Source: Streptomyces sp. NBC_01717 | Lineage (GTDB): Bacteria; Actinomycetota; Actinomycetes; Streptomycetales; Streptomycetaceae | Length of the DNA: 64,000 nt | Direction of reading: 5' to 3' | NCBI RefSeq assembly: GCF_036248255.1 | Contig: NZ_CP109178.1 | Coordinates: forward strand, 6,076,001 to 6,140,000 | In this document: positions 17,341 to 25,461 of the stretch, piece after piece | Position numbering within the stretch: position 1 is the first letter of the stretch | Layout: each line of letters begins with the position of its first letter | Notes under the pieces: generated by a model | Told to the model about the DNA's origin: nothing | Seen by the model: only the letters and a program-made list of their open reading frames with translations | Database searches by the model: none | Program-made: the position numbers and the translations under genes

Positions 17341-18702
17341 TCACTTCTTCACGCGGACGGTCTTGGTGGAGCGCGTTTCGAGGGTCATCTCGTCGGCCTC
17401 CGCCACCTTCGCCTTCAGTCGCACAGTACCTGTCGCCGCGTCCACGACGTCCACCACCTTCGAAAGCAGTTTCGCAGTGTCAGCGTTCCCGGAGGCCGAT
17501 GCCAGCTGCACCGCGCGGCCCAATTTCGCCGTCGCTCCGTCGAAATCTCCCGACTTGCGCGCATCGAGCCCCTGTTGGATGACTTGCGCCAGTTCCGCCT
17601 GGCCCGTGTAGTGCGCGACCTGCGGATTGATCGAGGTGGACGCCACCATGTCGTCGGTCCACACCGCCCGCACCAACCCGTGCGAAAGCGTCTGCGGAGC
17701 CGCCGTCCCCGACGGGTCGGGGAGGATCAACGAGACGCGGGCCGCGAGCATTTCCTGCCCGATCCCGGCCTCCGGCACCTGTACACACACGTGGTAGTCG
17801 CGGGACTCGTCGCCCCAGGACCCGGTCGGGTAGTCCCCGGCGCGCGGGCCCACCTCGGTGCGGCGGTCGGTCAGATCGGCGACCGTCGGCGCGACCTGCT
17901 TCACGAACTTGATCTCGACTCCGACGGGCGTCCAGAGCCGCAGCGCCACGTCCGCGACCTCCTTGCCCATCGCGTTCTCCATCATCTGCGTGAAGTCCGC
18001 GGCGAGCCCCGCCGGATCGGCGACGATGTCCACGGTTCCGAGCAGCGCGGAGGCTATGGCTGTGACTTCTTTCACCTCCCAGTCGGTGCCGACGCCGCGC
18101 GCGTCACAGGTGAAACGGCCCGCGCACGCCTCGAGCGCGTCCGCCAGGTCCTGGGGCGACTCGTGCTCGTTGCGGCCGTCGGTGAGCAGGATCCCGTGCC
18201 GGATGTCCACATCGGCGGCGCCGAGCAGCCGGTCGGCCAGCCGCAGCCAGGTGCCGATCGCCGTACCGCCGCCCGCACTGAGCCGACGAAGTGCCTCCTT
18301 CGCCTGGGCCCTGGTCTGTGCGTCGGCGGTGGCGAGGCGGCCGTTGCCCGGGTAGACCTCTTTGGCGACGTGCGTACCGCCGACCACGGCGAACGACGTA
18401 CCGTCGCGCAGGGTGTCGATGGCCGCGGCCGTCGCGTCGCGGGCGTTGCGCATCTTCGTCGGCGGATAGTCCATCGAACCGGAACAGTCCACCATGATCA
18501 CCACGGCGGCGTTCGGCCCCCGCCCCGGCACATGGACGGGCGAGGCGGTCGCACCGGTCAGCGGGACGCCACCGGTGGTGCCGCCACCGGTCGACGTGAC
18601 CGTGACGATCGCGTTGACGTCGCGGCCGCCCTCCGGCAGATATTCGTTCTGGTACACCTCGACGGAGAACTGCGGCACGTGGGACTTGGAGAAGTTGGCC
18701 AT
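17341..18702 (-). CDS. von Willebrand factor A-domain protein
   Basis: 453 aa. A roughly 60-residue N-terminal beta segment precedes a VWA domain whose metal site (MIDAS) is intact: D72-x-S74-x-S76, the Thr of GGGTAIGT and the Asp of LLTDGRN. A beta-rich region and a C-terminal helical segment (QQGLDARKSGDFDGATAKLG, TPR-like) follow. There is no signal peptide or membrane helix, so it should be cytoplasmic, probably a metal-dependent protein-binding hub. It lies between the FHA and PP2C genes (97 and 83 bp gaps) in the same direction. It lacks the zinc ribbons of its neighbours. Confidence 0.85.
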   Translation of the reverse strand: MANFSKSHVPQFSVEVYQNEYLPEGGRDVNAIVTVTSTGGGTTGGVPLTGATASPVHVPGRGPNAAVVIMVDCSGSMDYPPTKMRNARDATAAAIDTLRDGTSFAVVGGTHVAKEVYPGNGRLATADAQTRAQAKEALRRLSAGGGTAIGTWLRLADRLLGAADVDIRHGILLTDGRNEHESPQDLADALEACAGRFTCDARGVGTDWEVKEVTAIASALLGTVDIVADPAGLAADFTQMMENAMGKEVADVALRLWTPVGVEIKFVKQVAPTVADLTDRRTEVGPRAGDYPTGSWGDESRDYHVCVQVPEAGIGQEMLAARVSLILPDPSGTAAPQTLSHGLVRAVWTDDMVASTSINPQVAHYTGQAELAQVIQQGLDARKSGDFDGATAKLGRAVQLASASGNADTAKLLSKVVDVVDAATGTVRLKAKVAEADEMTLETRSTKTVRVKK

Positions 18703-18785
18703 CTGATCGGCTCCTGGCGAAGGTGGCAGAGCTGGCAAAGGTCGCAGTGCGCGAGCGGACGGGACGGAACCGGACTCAACAGGAC

Positions 18786-20219
18786 TCAAGCGGTGCTGTA
18801 GGCCGATCCTGCCCCTTGCGGAGGTACGGCGAACGGCAGCAGAGCCACTGTTACGTTGTCGTGGCCCCCACCGTCGAGCGCGTGACCCACCAGCACCTGG
18901 GCTCCGTGCAGCGGTCGTTCGTGCGCGTCCGGGGGGACGACGGCGGCCATTTCGGCGGCCGACTCCGCGTAGTTCCACAGCCCGTCCGTGCACACCACCA
19001 CCAGACCCGGCCGGTCCGGTTTGAACGAAGCGGTGTGCGGCTCCAGTTCGTACGCATCGGCGCCGAGCCAGCCCGTGATGGCGTGGGCGCGTTCGTCCGC
19101 GTACGCCTCGGCCTCGTTCATCAGGCCCGTCGCCACCATCTGCGCGGCCCAGGAGTCGTCCTCGGTGAGCCGGGCGGGCGGGGTGGTGCGGTCGTCCGGC
19201 ACCCAGTAGACGCGGCTGTCGCCGACCCAGCCGACGACCAGCAGGCCGCCCGCCATGACCGCGCCGACCAGCGTGCAGGCCGGGGCGTTCTGATGGTGGT
19301 GCGGATCGTGCTCCTGGGCCCGGCCGTCGTCGTGGGCCAGCGAGTTGACCGACTCGGCGGCGGCGACGATCGCCTCGTGCATCGCCTGCTGCGGGTGGGC
19401 GCCGCGCGGCAGCGACTCCAGCAGCGACTCGTTGGCGGCGATCGCGGCGGCGGCGGAGGCCTCGTCGGGGCGGCTCGCGGAGGAGACGCCGTCGCAGACG
19501 ATCGCGACGACGGCCGGTGAGCCGTCCGGCAGGGCGGTCGTCGACACCGCGAACGAGTCCTCGTTGCGGTGATGGCGCAGCCCCCGGTCGCTGACGGCGG
19601 CCACCGAACCGAGCTCCTGCTCCATGTGGTCGCGCTCGCGGGGCTGGGCGTGACCGCAGTTCTCGCAGTAGCCGTCGGGGTCGACATGACCGGCGCGGCA
19701 GGCGACGCACAGCTTGGTGCCGTCCGGCGGGGTGAGGGCCGGCTCCGGGAAGGCGGCGCCCGCGGAGGTACGGGGGTCGGGGGCGACGGGAGCCGCCAGC
19801 TCGAAGTCACCTGAGCCGGAGCCCGGGCCGGAGACCGAGGCGGCGCCTGAACCGGAGCCCGAGTCGGAGCTCAGCCCCGCGCCCGAGGCGTTCGGACGGT
19901 CGAAGCGGACCCCTGCGGGAGCATGAACCGGTGCACCGCCCGGCGCGGGCGGCTCGGACCGGCCGGTCACGGGGCCGGCCGACCACTCGACCGAACCCGA
20001 AGTCGCCGCGGTGGGCGCGCCCGGCCCGGAGGCCGCCGTGCCTCCCGGCGCACCGCCCTCCACGGGCGCGGCCATCGCGATCGTCGGGTGGTCCTCCGGC
20101 GGCGCCGGTACGACCGACAGGTCGTACCCGCACGCACCGCAGAACAGGTCGCCCGATTCCAGCGGCTCCTCGCAGTTCGGACACCTCGACAAGGCGGTCT
20201 CCTGGTGCATCTGCGACAT
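18786..20219 (-). CDS. PP2C-family Ser/Thr protein phosphatase with two zinc ribbons
   Basis: 477 aa; start MSQMHQ two bases after the pknG stop. Ribbon 1 is C13, C16, C27, C30 and ribbon 2 is C171, C174, C185, C188, separated by a Pro/Gly/Ser linker. The PP2C domain (about 203-470) keeps every metal-binding motif: RNEDSF (D221), VCDGVSS, VGDSRVY, VVCTDG and GHDNVTV. It should remove phosphate from Ser/Thr in an Mn/Mg-dependent reaction and probably reverses the linked kinase. Gene order and the shared ribbon layout argue that kinase and phosphatase act on one complex. Confidence 0.9.
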   Translation of the reverse strand: MSQMHQETALSRCPNCEEPLESGDLFCGACGYDLSVVPAPPEDHPTIAMAAPVEGGAPGGTAASGPGAPTAATSGSVEWSAGPVTGRSEPPAPGGAPVHAPAGVRFDRPNASGAGLSSDSGSGSGAASVSGPGSGSGDFELAAPVAPDPRTSAGAAFPEPALTPPDGTKLCVACRAGHVDPDGYCENCGHAQPRERDHMEQELGSVAAVSDRGLRHHRNEDSFAVSTTALPDGSPAVVAIVCDGVSSASRPDEASAAAAIAANESLLESLPRGAHPQQAMHEAIVAAAESVNSLAHDDGRAQEHDPHHHQNAPACTLVGAVMAGGLLVVGWVGDSRVYWVPDDRTTPPARLTEDDSWAAQMVATGLMNEAEAYADERAHAITGWLGADAYELEPHTASFKPDRPGLVVVCTDGLWNYAESAAEMAAVVPPDAHERPLHGAQVLVGHALDGGGHDNVTVALLPFAVPPQGAGSAYSTA

Positions 20220-20221
20220 CT

Positions 20222-22975
20222 TCACACCCACGTCCGGGGGCGGAAGCGGTTGGCCCGCTCCACCAGTTCGATCCTCTCGTCGCCACGCTGCGCAAGCCGG
20301 GCGAGCATCCGGTACGAACGCTCAAGACCGAAACGCAGCCCGCGTTCGTCCACCTCGCTGCCGAGCAGCATCCTCGGTCCGGCAGGAGCTCGGTACTGCG
20401 GGGAGTCCGGCCGGTCCATGGGGCTTCCGGAGAGTACCCAGTCCAGCGCCGTCCCCAGCACCTCGGTCGACAACTGCTCACGGCGCACCGCGTCCAGTCC
20501 GAAACTCTGCAGCCCGGACACCTGGTCGGCGGCGGCCGTCAGATCGGCGATCAGCGGCTCGTGCGGGGCCCGTTCACGCAGCCGGGCCCGTACGGCGGCG
20601 ACCCGGGCGGCCGTGTAGTGGATCGAGGCCTCGGGCACGGACTCCAGCGTCCGTACGGCCCCGGCCCGGTCCCCGGCCGCCATCTGCACCCGGGCCAGGC
20701 CGAACGCGGCGCTGACGAAGCTCGGGTCCGTCGTCCACACCAGGCGGTAGTACTCGGCGGCGTTGTCCAGCTGGCCGAGGACCTCCGCACAGATGCCCAG
20801 CGCCAGCTTGGGAGCGGGCTCACCGGGGAACGCGTCGTAGACCGCGTCGAACGACAGCGCGGCGGTCTCGTTGTCACCCGTCACCAGCGAGGCGATCCCG
20901 CGGTACCAGACGACCCGCCAGTCGTCCGGGTACTGCGCCTCCAGACCGGTCAAGGTCTGCCCGGCGGCGCCCAGTTCGTTCATCTCCAGGCGGGCGCGCA
21001 GTTCCCGAAGTCTGGTCTCCAGCGAGGCGGCGGGTACGGCCTGCAATGCGGCAATCAGTTCGGCGGGTGCGGATGCCATCAGTCCGGCGAGGAAGCCCGC
21101 ATTGGGGTCGCTCGCGTCCACCCGCGGTACGGGCAGCGCGAGCGAGGTGGCCCGCGCGTCGAGCCCGGCCAGCCGTGGCACGCCCGGAGCGGAGGTCCCC
21201 GGCAGCGCGCCGGGGACGACCGGTGCGGGAGCGACCCGGGGCGCCGGAATGGCCGCCTGCGTCTGTGCGTACGGGGCAGGGGTGCCGTTGCCGCCCCGTA
21301 CGTGCGTGGCGGACGCCGGCAGCGGTGCGGCCCCCTGAGCCGACTGCCCGGGAACGAACGGCGACGCACCGGGCGCCACATGCCCGACCGTCGCCGGCGG
21401 GGCCACCGGAACCCCGCCGAACGCCGCAACCGGACTCCGGTCCCTCCCCCTGCGCCGCCCGGTCGGCTCCGTCCGTACCCCGAGCCGCGAGACATCGTCC
21501 GTCAGCTCGGCGAACAACTGCGTGTCCGTGACCCGTAGTTCCGTGCCGAACAGCGTCGAGAGCGCCGGTCGCGGCCGCCCCGTCTGCAGCGCCACGACCT
21601 CCCGCAACACCCCCGTCAGCTGCTCGGCCATCTCCGATGCCGAGGCGAACCGTCTCGCCGGATCCGGATCCGTGGCCCGCACCAGCAGCCGGTAGAACGA
21701 CTCGTACGTCCGGAACACCTCGATGTTGTCCGGGTCCGGCAGCGAGTCCACGAAGACGTTCGTGTAGCCCTGGAAGTCGAAGGTGAGCACCGCGAGCGTC
21801 CGCGCGACCGTGTACAGGTCGGAGGCGACCGACGGGCCGACCTCCGCGACCTCCGGCGCCTGATAGCCCACCGTGCCGTAGATGGCCGACTCCTCGTCGT
21901 CCATCCTGCGCACCGCACCCATGTCGATCAGCTTGAGCTGGTCCTCGGTCTGGATCGCGTTGTCGACCTTGAAGTCGCAGTACAGCAGGTTGCGGCTGTG
22001 CAGATGGCCGAGCGCCTCCAGCGCCTCGATGCCGTAGGCGCAGGCCTGCTCGACCGGCAGCGGATCCCGCTTCCCGGAGGGGGTACGGCGCTCGTTCGCG
22101 ATCTCCTTGAGCGCCTTGCCGCCGACGTACTCCATCACGATGTAGCCGTCGAGCGAGCCGGTGCGCTGGTCGAGATGCTCGACGAAGTTGTAGATCCGGA
22201 CGATGTTGGAGTGCTCGATCTCGGCGAGGAAGCGGCGCTCCGAGATCGCGGCCGCCATCGCGTCCTGGTCGCCGGTGTCCAGCAGGCCCTTGAGGACCAC
22301 CCAACGGTCCGAGACCGCACGGTCCACCGCGAGATAGACCCAGCCGAGCCCGCCGTGCGCCAGACAGCCCGCCACCTCGTACTGGCCGTGCACGATGTCG
22401 CCGCCGTGCAGCTTCGGTACGAAGGAGTACGGGTGGCCGCACTTGGTGCAGAACCCCTCGGTCCGGCCCGGCCGTTCACCACGGGACCGGCCCACCGGGG
22501 CCCCGCAGTCGGAGCGCGAACAGAACCGTTTCCGCTCCGGCACCTCCGGGTTCTCCATCACCGCTGAGCGCGGGTCGGGGCGCGGCACGTCCGGCACCTG
22601 CACCAGACCCGCTCCCAGCCGGTTGCGCCCGGACGCCCCCGTCGACGTACCGGAGGAGCGCACCGACACCGAGCGGGACGTGGCGCTGCCCGACAGGGAG
22701 CGCGACAGCCGCCCCGACACCGAACGCCGCGAGGTCGACGAGCGGGCCGAGGAGCGCGCGGAGGCCCGGGACGACGCCCGCGAACCGCTCCGCGCCGAGC
22801 TGCTGTTGCTGCCCTTGCCGCTCGCACCGCCGGCCGCGATGCCGGTGGGCGGCGAGCTCAACATCCCCGTCGGCGAGACGACCGGAGCCAGACCGCAGGT
22901 GTCGCAGTACAGCTCACCGCCGCCCATGTCCTCGTAATTGCCCTCGCACGAGGGGCGCTGGCACTGCGTACTCAT
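20222..22975 (-). CDS. pknG: PknG-type serine/threonine protein kinase
   Basis: 917 aa. Residues 1-30 form a zinc ribbon (C5, C10, C24, C27). Residues about 55-118 are a Ser/Arg-rich linker. A second rubredoxin-like ribbon follows (C152, C157, C176, C179). The kinase domain (about 198-460) has the glycine loop near AHGGLGWVYLA, the Lys of VVLKG (229), catalytic Asp334 in YCDFKVDN and a DMG motif (Asp351). As in mycobacterial PknG, the HRD arginine is absent. The C-terminal roughly 300 residues are helical TPR-like repeats. The start overlaps a 24-codon ORF as ATGA and has GGGGGAC upstream. It is probably controlled by the GlnH/GlnX pair upstream, as in Mycobacterium. Confidence 0.92.
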   Translation of the reverse strand: MSTQCQRPSCEGNYEDMGGGELYCDTCGLAPVVSPTGMLSSPPTGIAAGGASGKGSNSSSARSGSRASSRASARSSARSSTSRRSVSGRLSRSLSGSATSRSVSVRSSGTSTGASGRNRLGAGLVQVPDVPRPDPRSAVMENPEVPERKRFCSRSDCGAPVGRSRGERPGRTEGFCTKCGHPYSFVPKLHGGDIVHGQYEVAGCLAHGGLGWVYLAVDRAVSDRWVVLKGLLDTGDQDAMAAAISERRFLAEIEHSNIVRIYNFVEHLDQRTGSLDGYIVMEYVGGKALKEIANERRTPSGKRDPLPVEQACAYGIEALEALGHLHSRNLLYCDFKVDNAIQTEDQLKLIDMGAVRRMDDEESAIYGTVGYQAPEVAEVGPSVASDLYTVARTLAVLTFDFQGYTNVFVDSLPDPDNIEVFRTYESFYRLLVRATDPDPARRFASASEMAEQLTGVLREVVALQTGRPRPALSTLFGTELRVTDTQLFAELTDDVSRLGVRTEPTGRRRGRDRSPVAAFGGVPVAPPATVGHVAPGASPFVPGQSAQGAAPLPASATHVRGGNGTPAPYAQTQAAIPAPRVAPAPVVPGALPGTSAPGVPRLAGLDARATSLALPVPRVDASDPNAGFLAGLMASAPAELIAALQAVPAASLETRLRELRARLEMNELGAAGQTLTGLEAQYPDDWRVVWYRGIASLVTGDNETAALSFDAVYDAFPGEPAPKLALGICAEVLGQLDNAAEYYRLVWTTDPSFVSAAFGLARVQMAAGDRAGAVRTLESVPEASIHYTAARVAAVRARLRERAPHEPLIADLTAAADQVSGLQSFGLDAVRREQLSTEVLGTALDWVLSGSPMDRPDSPQYRAPAGPRMLLGSEVDERGLRFGLERSYRMLARLAQRGDERIELVERANRFRPRTWV

Positions 22976-23046
22976 GGTCTGTCCCCCTGTTCGCCCCGCC
23001 GCAGCAGCGGCCCGTTCGCCCTGCCCGTACTCGTACGCCTGCTCAT
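22972..23046 (-). CDS. 24-residue basic small ORF between the coiled-coil gene and pknG
   Basis: The ORF encodes MSRRTSTGRANGPLLRR plus seven more residues, ending in DRP. Its ATG overlaps the stop of the upstream gene (ATGA), and GGAGGA stands 6 bases before it. Its own TGA overlaps the pknG ATG (ATGA), so ribosomes could pass through all three frames. It has 5 Arg and no recognisable domain. It could be a functional small protein or only a coupling leader for pknG. The ribosome site and the exact junctions are seen; translation is inferred. Confidence 0.5.
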   Translation of the reverse strand: MSRRTSTGRANGPLLRRGEQGDRP

Positions 23047-24368
23047 CGGCGGTCCTCCGGTGCGAACGGCCGGCGCGGGTTCAGCAGCTCCGCCACCGCC
23101 TCCTGGTACCGCAGCACCGCCTGCGCGGCGACCCGCAGATCGCACGGCGCGCTCCACAGCATGCGGCGCGCCGCGTCGTACCGCTCGATCAGTACCGGGT
23201 CCTCCGCCAGGCCGTGCCGGGCGACCTTCGCCTTGTACGCGTCCAGCCGGCCGCGCAACTCCGCCCGGACCGCCAGCGGCGCGGTGACCGCGGTCAGCGA
23301 CTCGCGGGCGCGCAGCAGTTCGTCCTCGGCCTCCCGCTCCAGAGACTCCAGCAGCGGTGAGAGCCGGTGCCACTGGGCGTGCCTGCGGTACTCCGACGCG
23401 GCGGCCAGCCGCTCCTGGAGGGCCGTCGGCGGGCCACTGACCGCGGGCACCTCGGAGGCGGCGATCTTCGCCAGCACCTCGCCGCGCGCCGAGCGGGCCT
23501 CGGCCAGCGTGCGGTCCGCGCGGGAGAGCACGTCGCGCAACTGGACGAGGCGCTGCTCGGCGTCCTGCCGGACCGCAAGGACCGCCTCGATCTCGCGACG
23601 CACGTCGTCCAGGGCACGGGCCGCCCGGTCGTAGCGCGCGGTGTCCGGACGGCCGCCGCCGGGCGCCGCGCTGCCGGGGCCCGGCAGCCAGAACGCCAGC
23701 GGATCGGAGATCACCTGCACCCGCAGAGTGGTCAGCTCATGGGTGATCGACTCCAGGTCGTCGCCCGCCGGATGCTCTCCGGGCCGTACGCCGACGGAGT
23801 GCGCAAGCGAACGCGTACGGCGCAGCTCGGCGGCGAGCAGATCTATCCGGGCGGGCAGCGCGGACCAGACGGAGTCGGAGGCGACGACCATGTCCAGCGA
23901 GCGTGCGTACAGATCGTTCATCCGGGCGACCAGCTCCTCGAGCGAGAACCGCTCGGAGAGCTTGGCCGGGCCGGTGATGGACGGGTCGGCCCGGGTGGCG
24001 GTGGACGCCATCGTGACGCTCTGGCCGCGCAGCAGTTCGGTCAGCGCCAGCAGGTCGTCATGGTTGGGGGAGCGCCGCCTGGCCCGGATCTCACGGGCCT
24101 GCTCGATCGCTGCGGCGTAGGCGTCGAAATACCCCCACAGCAGCGTGATCGACTGCTCGGTGGTGGCCCAGCGCTCCTTGGTGACACCGGTCAGGTCGGC
24201 GCCCTCCAGGAGCCGGCGGCCGGCATGGTCCTGCAGGGCGAGGAGCGAGGTCTCGATCGCCTCGTGCTCCGCACCGAGCCGGGCCAGCGCACGGTCCGCC
24301 TCGTCCCGGTCCAGGACCGGGCCGGGGGGCTTCCCCGCATAGCCGGGGAAGGGGCCCGCGACGCCCAT
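23043..24368 (-). CDS. helical coiled-coil protein of the PknG cassette, unknown function
   Basis: 441 aa, ATG preceded by AGAGGTG. Nearly all of the sequence is charged helix: ALARLGAEHEAIETSLLAL near the N-terminus, a Ser/Thr/Pro break around 115-140, and long heptad-like stretches from about 290 to 420 (DVRREIEAVLAVRQDAEQ and onward). There is no signal peptide, membrane segment or catalytic motif. Its position between the glnH-like gene and pknG suggests a structural or adaptor part of the kinase complex. I do not recognise the family. A strong hairpin sits in the 50-bp gap before it. Confidence 0.75.
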   Translation of the reverse strand: MGVAGPFPGYAGKPPGPVLDRDEADRALARLGAEHEAIETSLLALQDHAGRRLLEGADLTGVTKERWATTEQSITLLWGYFDAYAAAIEQAREIRARRRSPNHDDLLALTELLRGQSVTMASTATRADPSITGPAKLSERFSLEELVARMNDLYARSLDMVVASDSVWSALPARIDLLAAELRRTRSLAHSVGVRPGEHPAGDDLESITHELTTLRVQVISDPLAFWLPGPGSAAPGGGRPDTARYDRAARALDDVRREIEAVLAVRQDAEQRLVQLRDVLSRADRTLAEARSARGEVLAKIAASEVPAVSGPPTALQERLAAASEYRRHAQWHRLSPLLESLEREAEDELLRARESLTAVTAPLAVRAELRGRLDAYKAKVARHGLAEDPVLIERYDAARRMLWSAPCDLRVAAQAVLRYQEAVAELLNPRRPFAPEDRR

Positions 24369-24387
24369 CGATCACCTCTCTGCTCTC

Positions 24388-24410
24388 CCTGCCGGGCCGG
24401 GCCCGGCAGG
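24388..24410 (-). terminator. intercistronic hairpin between glnH-like and coiled-coil genes
   Basis: CCTGCCGGGC / GCCCGGCAGG, 10-base perfect arms with a CGG loop, 8 bp after the glnH-like stop and inside the apparent operon. It could be a partial terminator or an RNA-processing/stability site that separates expression of the sensor genes from the kinase genes. Confidence 0.45.
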
Positions 24411-24418
24411 ATCAAGGA

Positions 24419-25450
24419 CTAGTTGCTCCGGTACTTGGGCGCAGGCGGCGCCGATATCCCGGGCAGTCCGCTCGCCAGCCACTTCCGGTACGACACCATC
24501 CAGGGGCTGTCCTCGCCCCCCTTGCGGTAGTCGACCAGCACCTGATTGACCCGGGCCACCAGGTCGTCCGCTCCGTGCTTCGTGGCCACGCCGTAGTACT
24601 CGGTGGTGAACGGCTTGTCGCCCTTGAGGACGACGGCCGGGTCCTGGGCGGCCTGGCCCGCCGCCAGCGCGTTGTCGGTGACCACCGCGTCGACCTCGCC
24701 CAACTGCAGCCGGACCAGGCAGTCCAACTGGTTGGGGACGGTGAGCTGGTCCTCGTCCGCCTCGGTGCCGTCGTGCAGGTCCTTGAACTTGGCGCCGAAC
24801 GACTGCTTCTCCAGTGCCTCGTACGCGGTGGAACCCTCCGCGGTGCAGACCCGCTTGCCGGCCAGGGACTTGTCGTACCCCGTGATCGGCGAGTCCTTCG
24901 GCGCGAGGACCTGCTGACCGGCCTGGAAGTAGGCCGTGGAGAACGAGACCTGGTCCAGTCGGCTGCAGTTGATCGTCATCGTCCGGACGACGACGTCGAC
25001 CTTGTCGTTCTCCAGGGCGGCGATGCGCTGGTTGGTGGGGATGGCACGGAAGATCACCTTGTCCGGGTCGCCCAGGATGTTCTGTGCGATGGCCCGCACC
25101 AGATCGATGTCGAACCCTTCGAGCTTCCCGGTCTCCGGGTTGCGGTAGCCCCAGCGGAAGCTGTTCTGGTCGACGCCGGCGATCAGCTTCCCGCGCTCCT
25201 TGATCTTCTCGATGCCCGGCCCGTCGTCGCTCGACGGCTGCAGGCTCGCCTCCGGGTCCGTGCAGTCGTCGGCGCTGGCCGGCACCGCCGTGGCCGTACC
25301 CGGCCCGGAGACACCGATGCCGAACGGCCCGGAGCCGCCGTGCGAGAGCGGCAGCAGGGTGAGCGACGCCGTGACCGCGCAGGCCACGGCCATCCCCGTC
25401 ACCCCGCCCCAGCCGCGCAGCCTGCCCCGGGTGGAAATGGTCCTGGTCAT
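24419..25450 (-). CDS. glnH: GlnH-like amino-acid-binding protein (SBP_bac_3 family), membrane-anchored
   Basis: 343 aa; ATG chosen over the in-frame GTG 15 bp upstream because AGAGGGGG lies between them. The N-terminus has one hydrophobic helix (about 17-37). The Cys there (MAVACAV) does not sit in a good lipobox, so a helix anchor or cleaved signal is more likely than a lipoprotein. The two-lobed periplasmic-binding fold starts with IKERGKLIAGVDQNSFRWGY and continues with GFDIDLVRAIAQ. No permease or ATPase gene is adjacent, so it is probably a sensor. This matches the mycobacterial glnX-glnH-pknG order, where GlnH senses amino acids. Confidence 0.83.
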   Translation of the reverse strand: MTRTISTRGRLRGWGGVTGMAVACAVTASLTLLPLSHGGSGPFGIGVSGPGTATAVPASADDCTDPEASLQPSSDDGPGIEKIKERGKLIAGVDQNSFRWGYRNPETGKLEGFDIDLVRAIAQNILGDPDKVIFRAIPTNQRIAALENDKVDVVVRTMTINCSRLDQVSFSTAYFQAGQQVLAPKDSPITGYDKSLAGKRVCTAEGSTAYEALEKQSFGAKFKDLHDGTEADEDQLTVPNQLDCLVRLQLGEVDAVVTDNALAAGQAAQDPAVVLKGDKPFTTEYYGVATKHGADDLVARVNQVLVDYRKGGEDSPWMVSYRKWLASGLPGISAPPAPKYRSN

Positions 25451-25461
25451 CGTTCCCCCTC

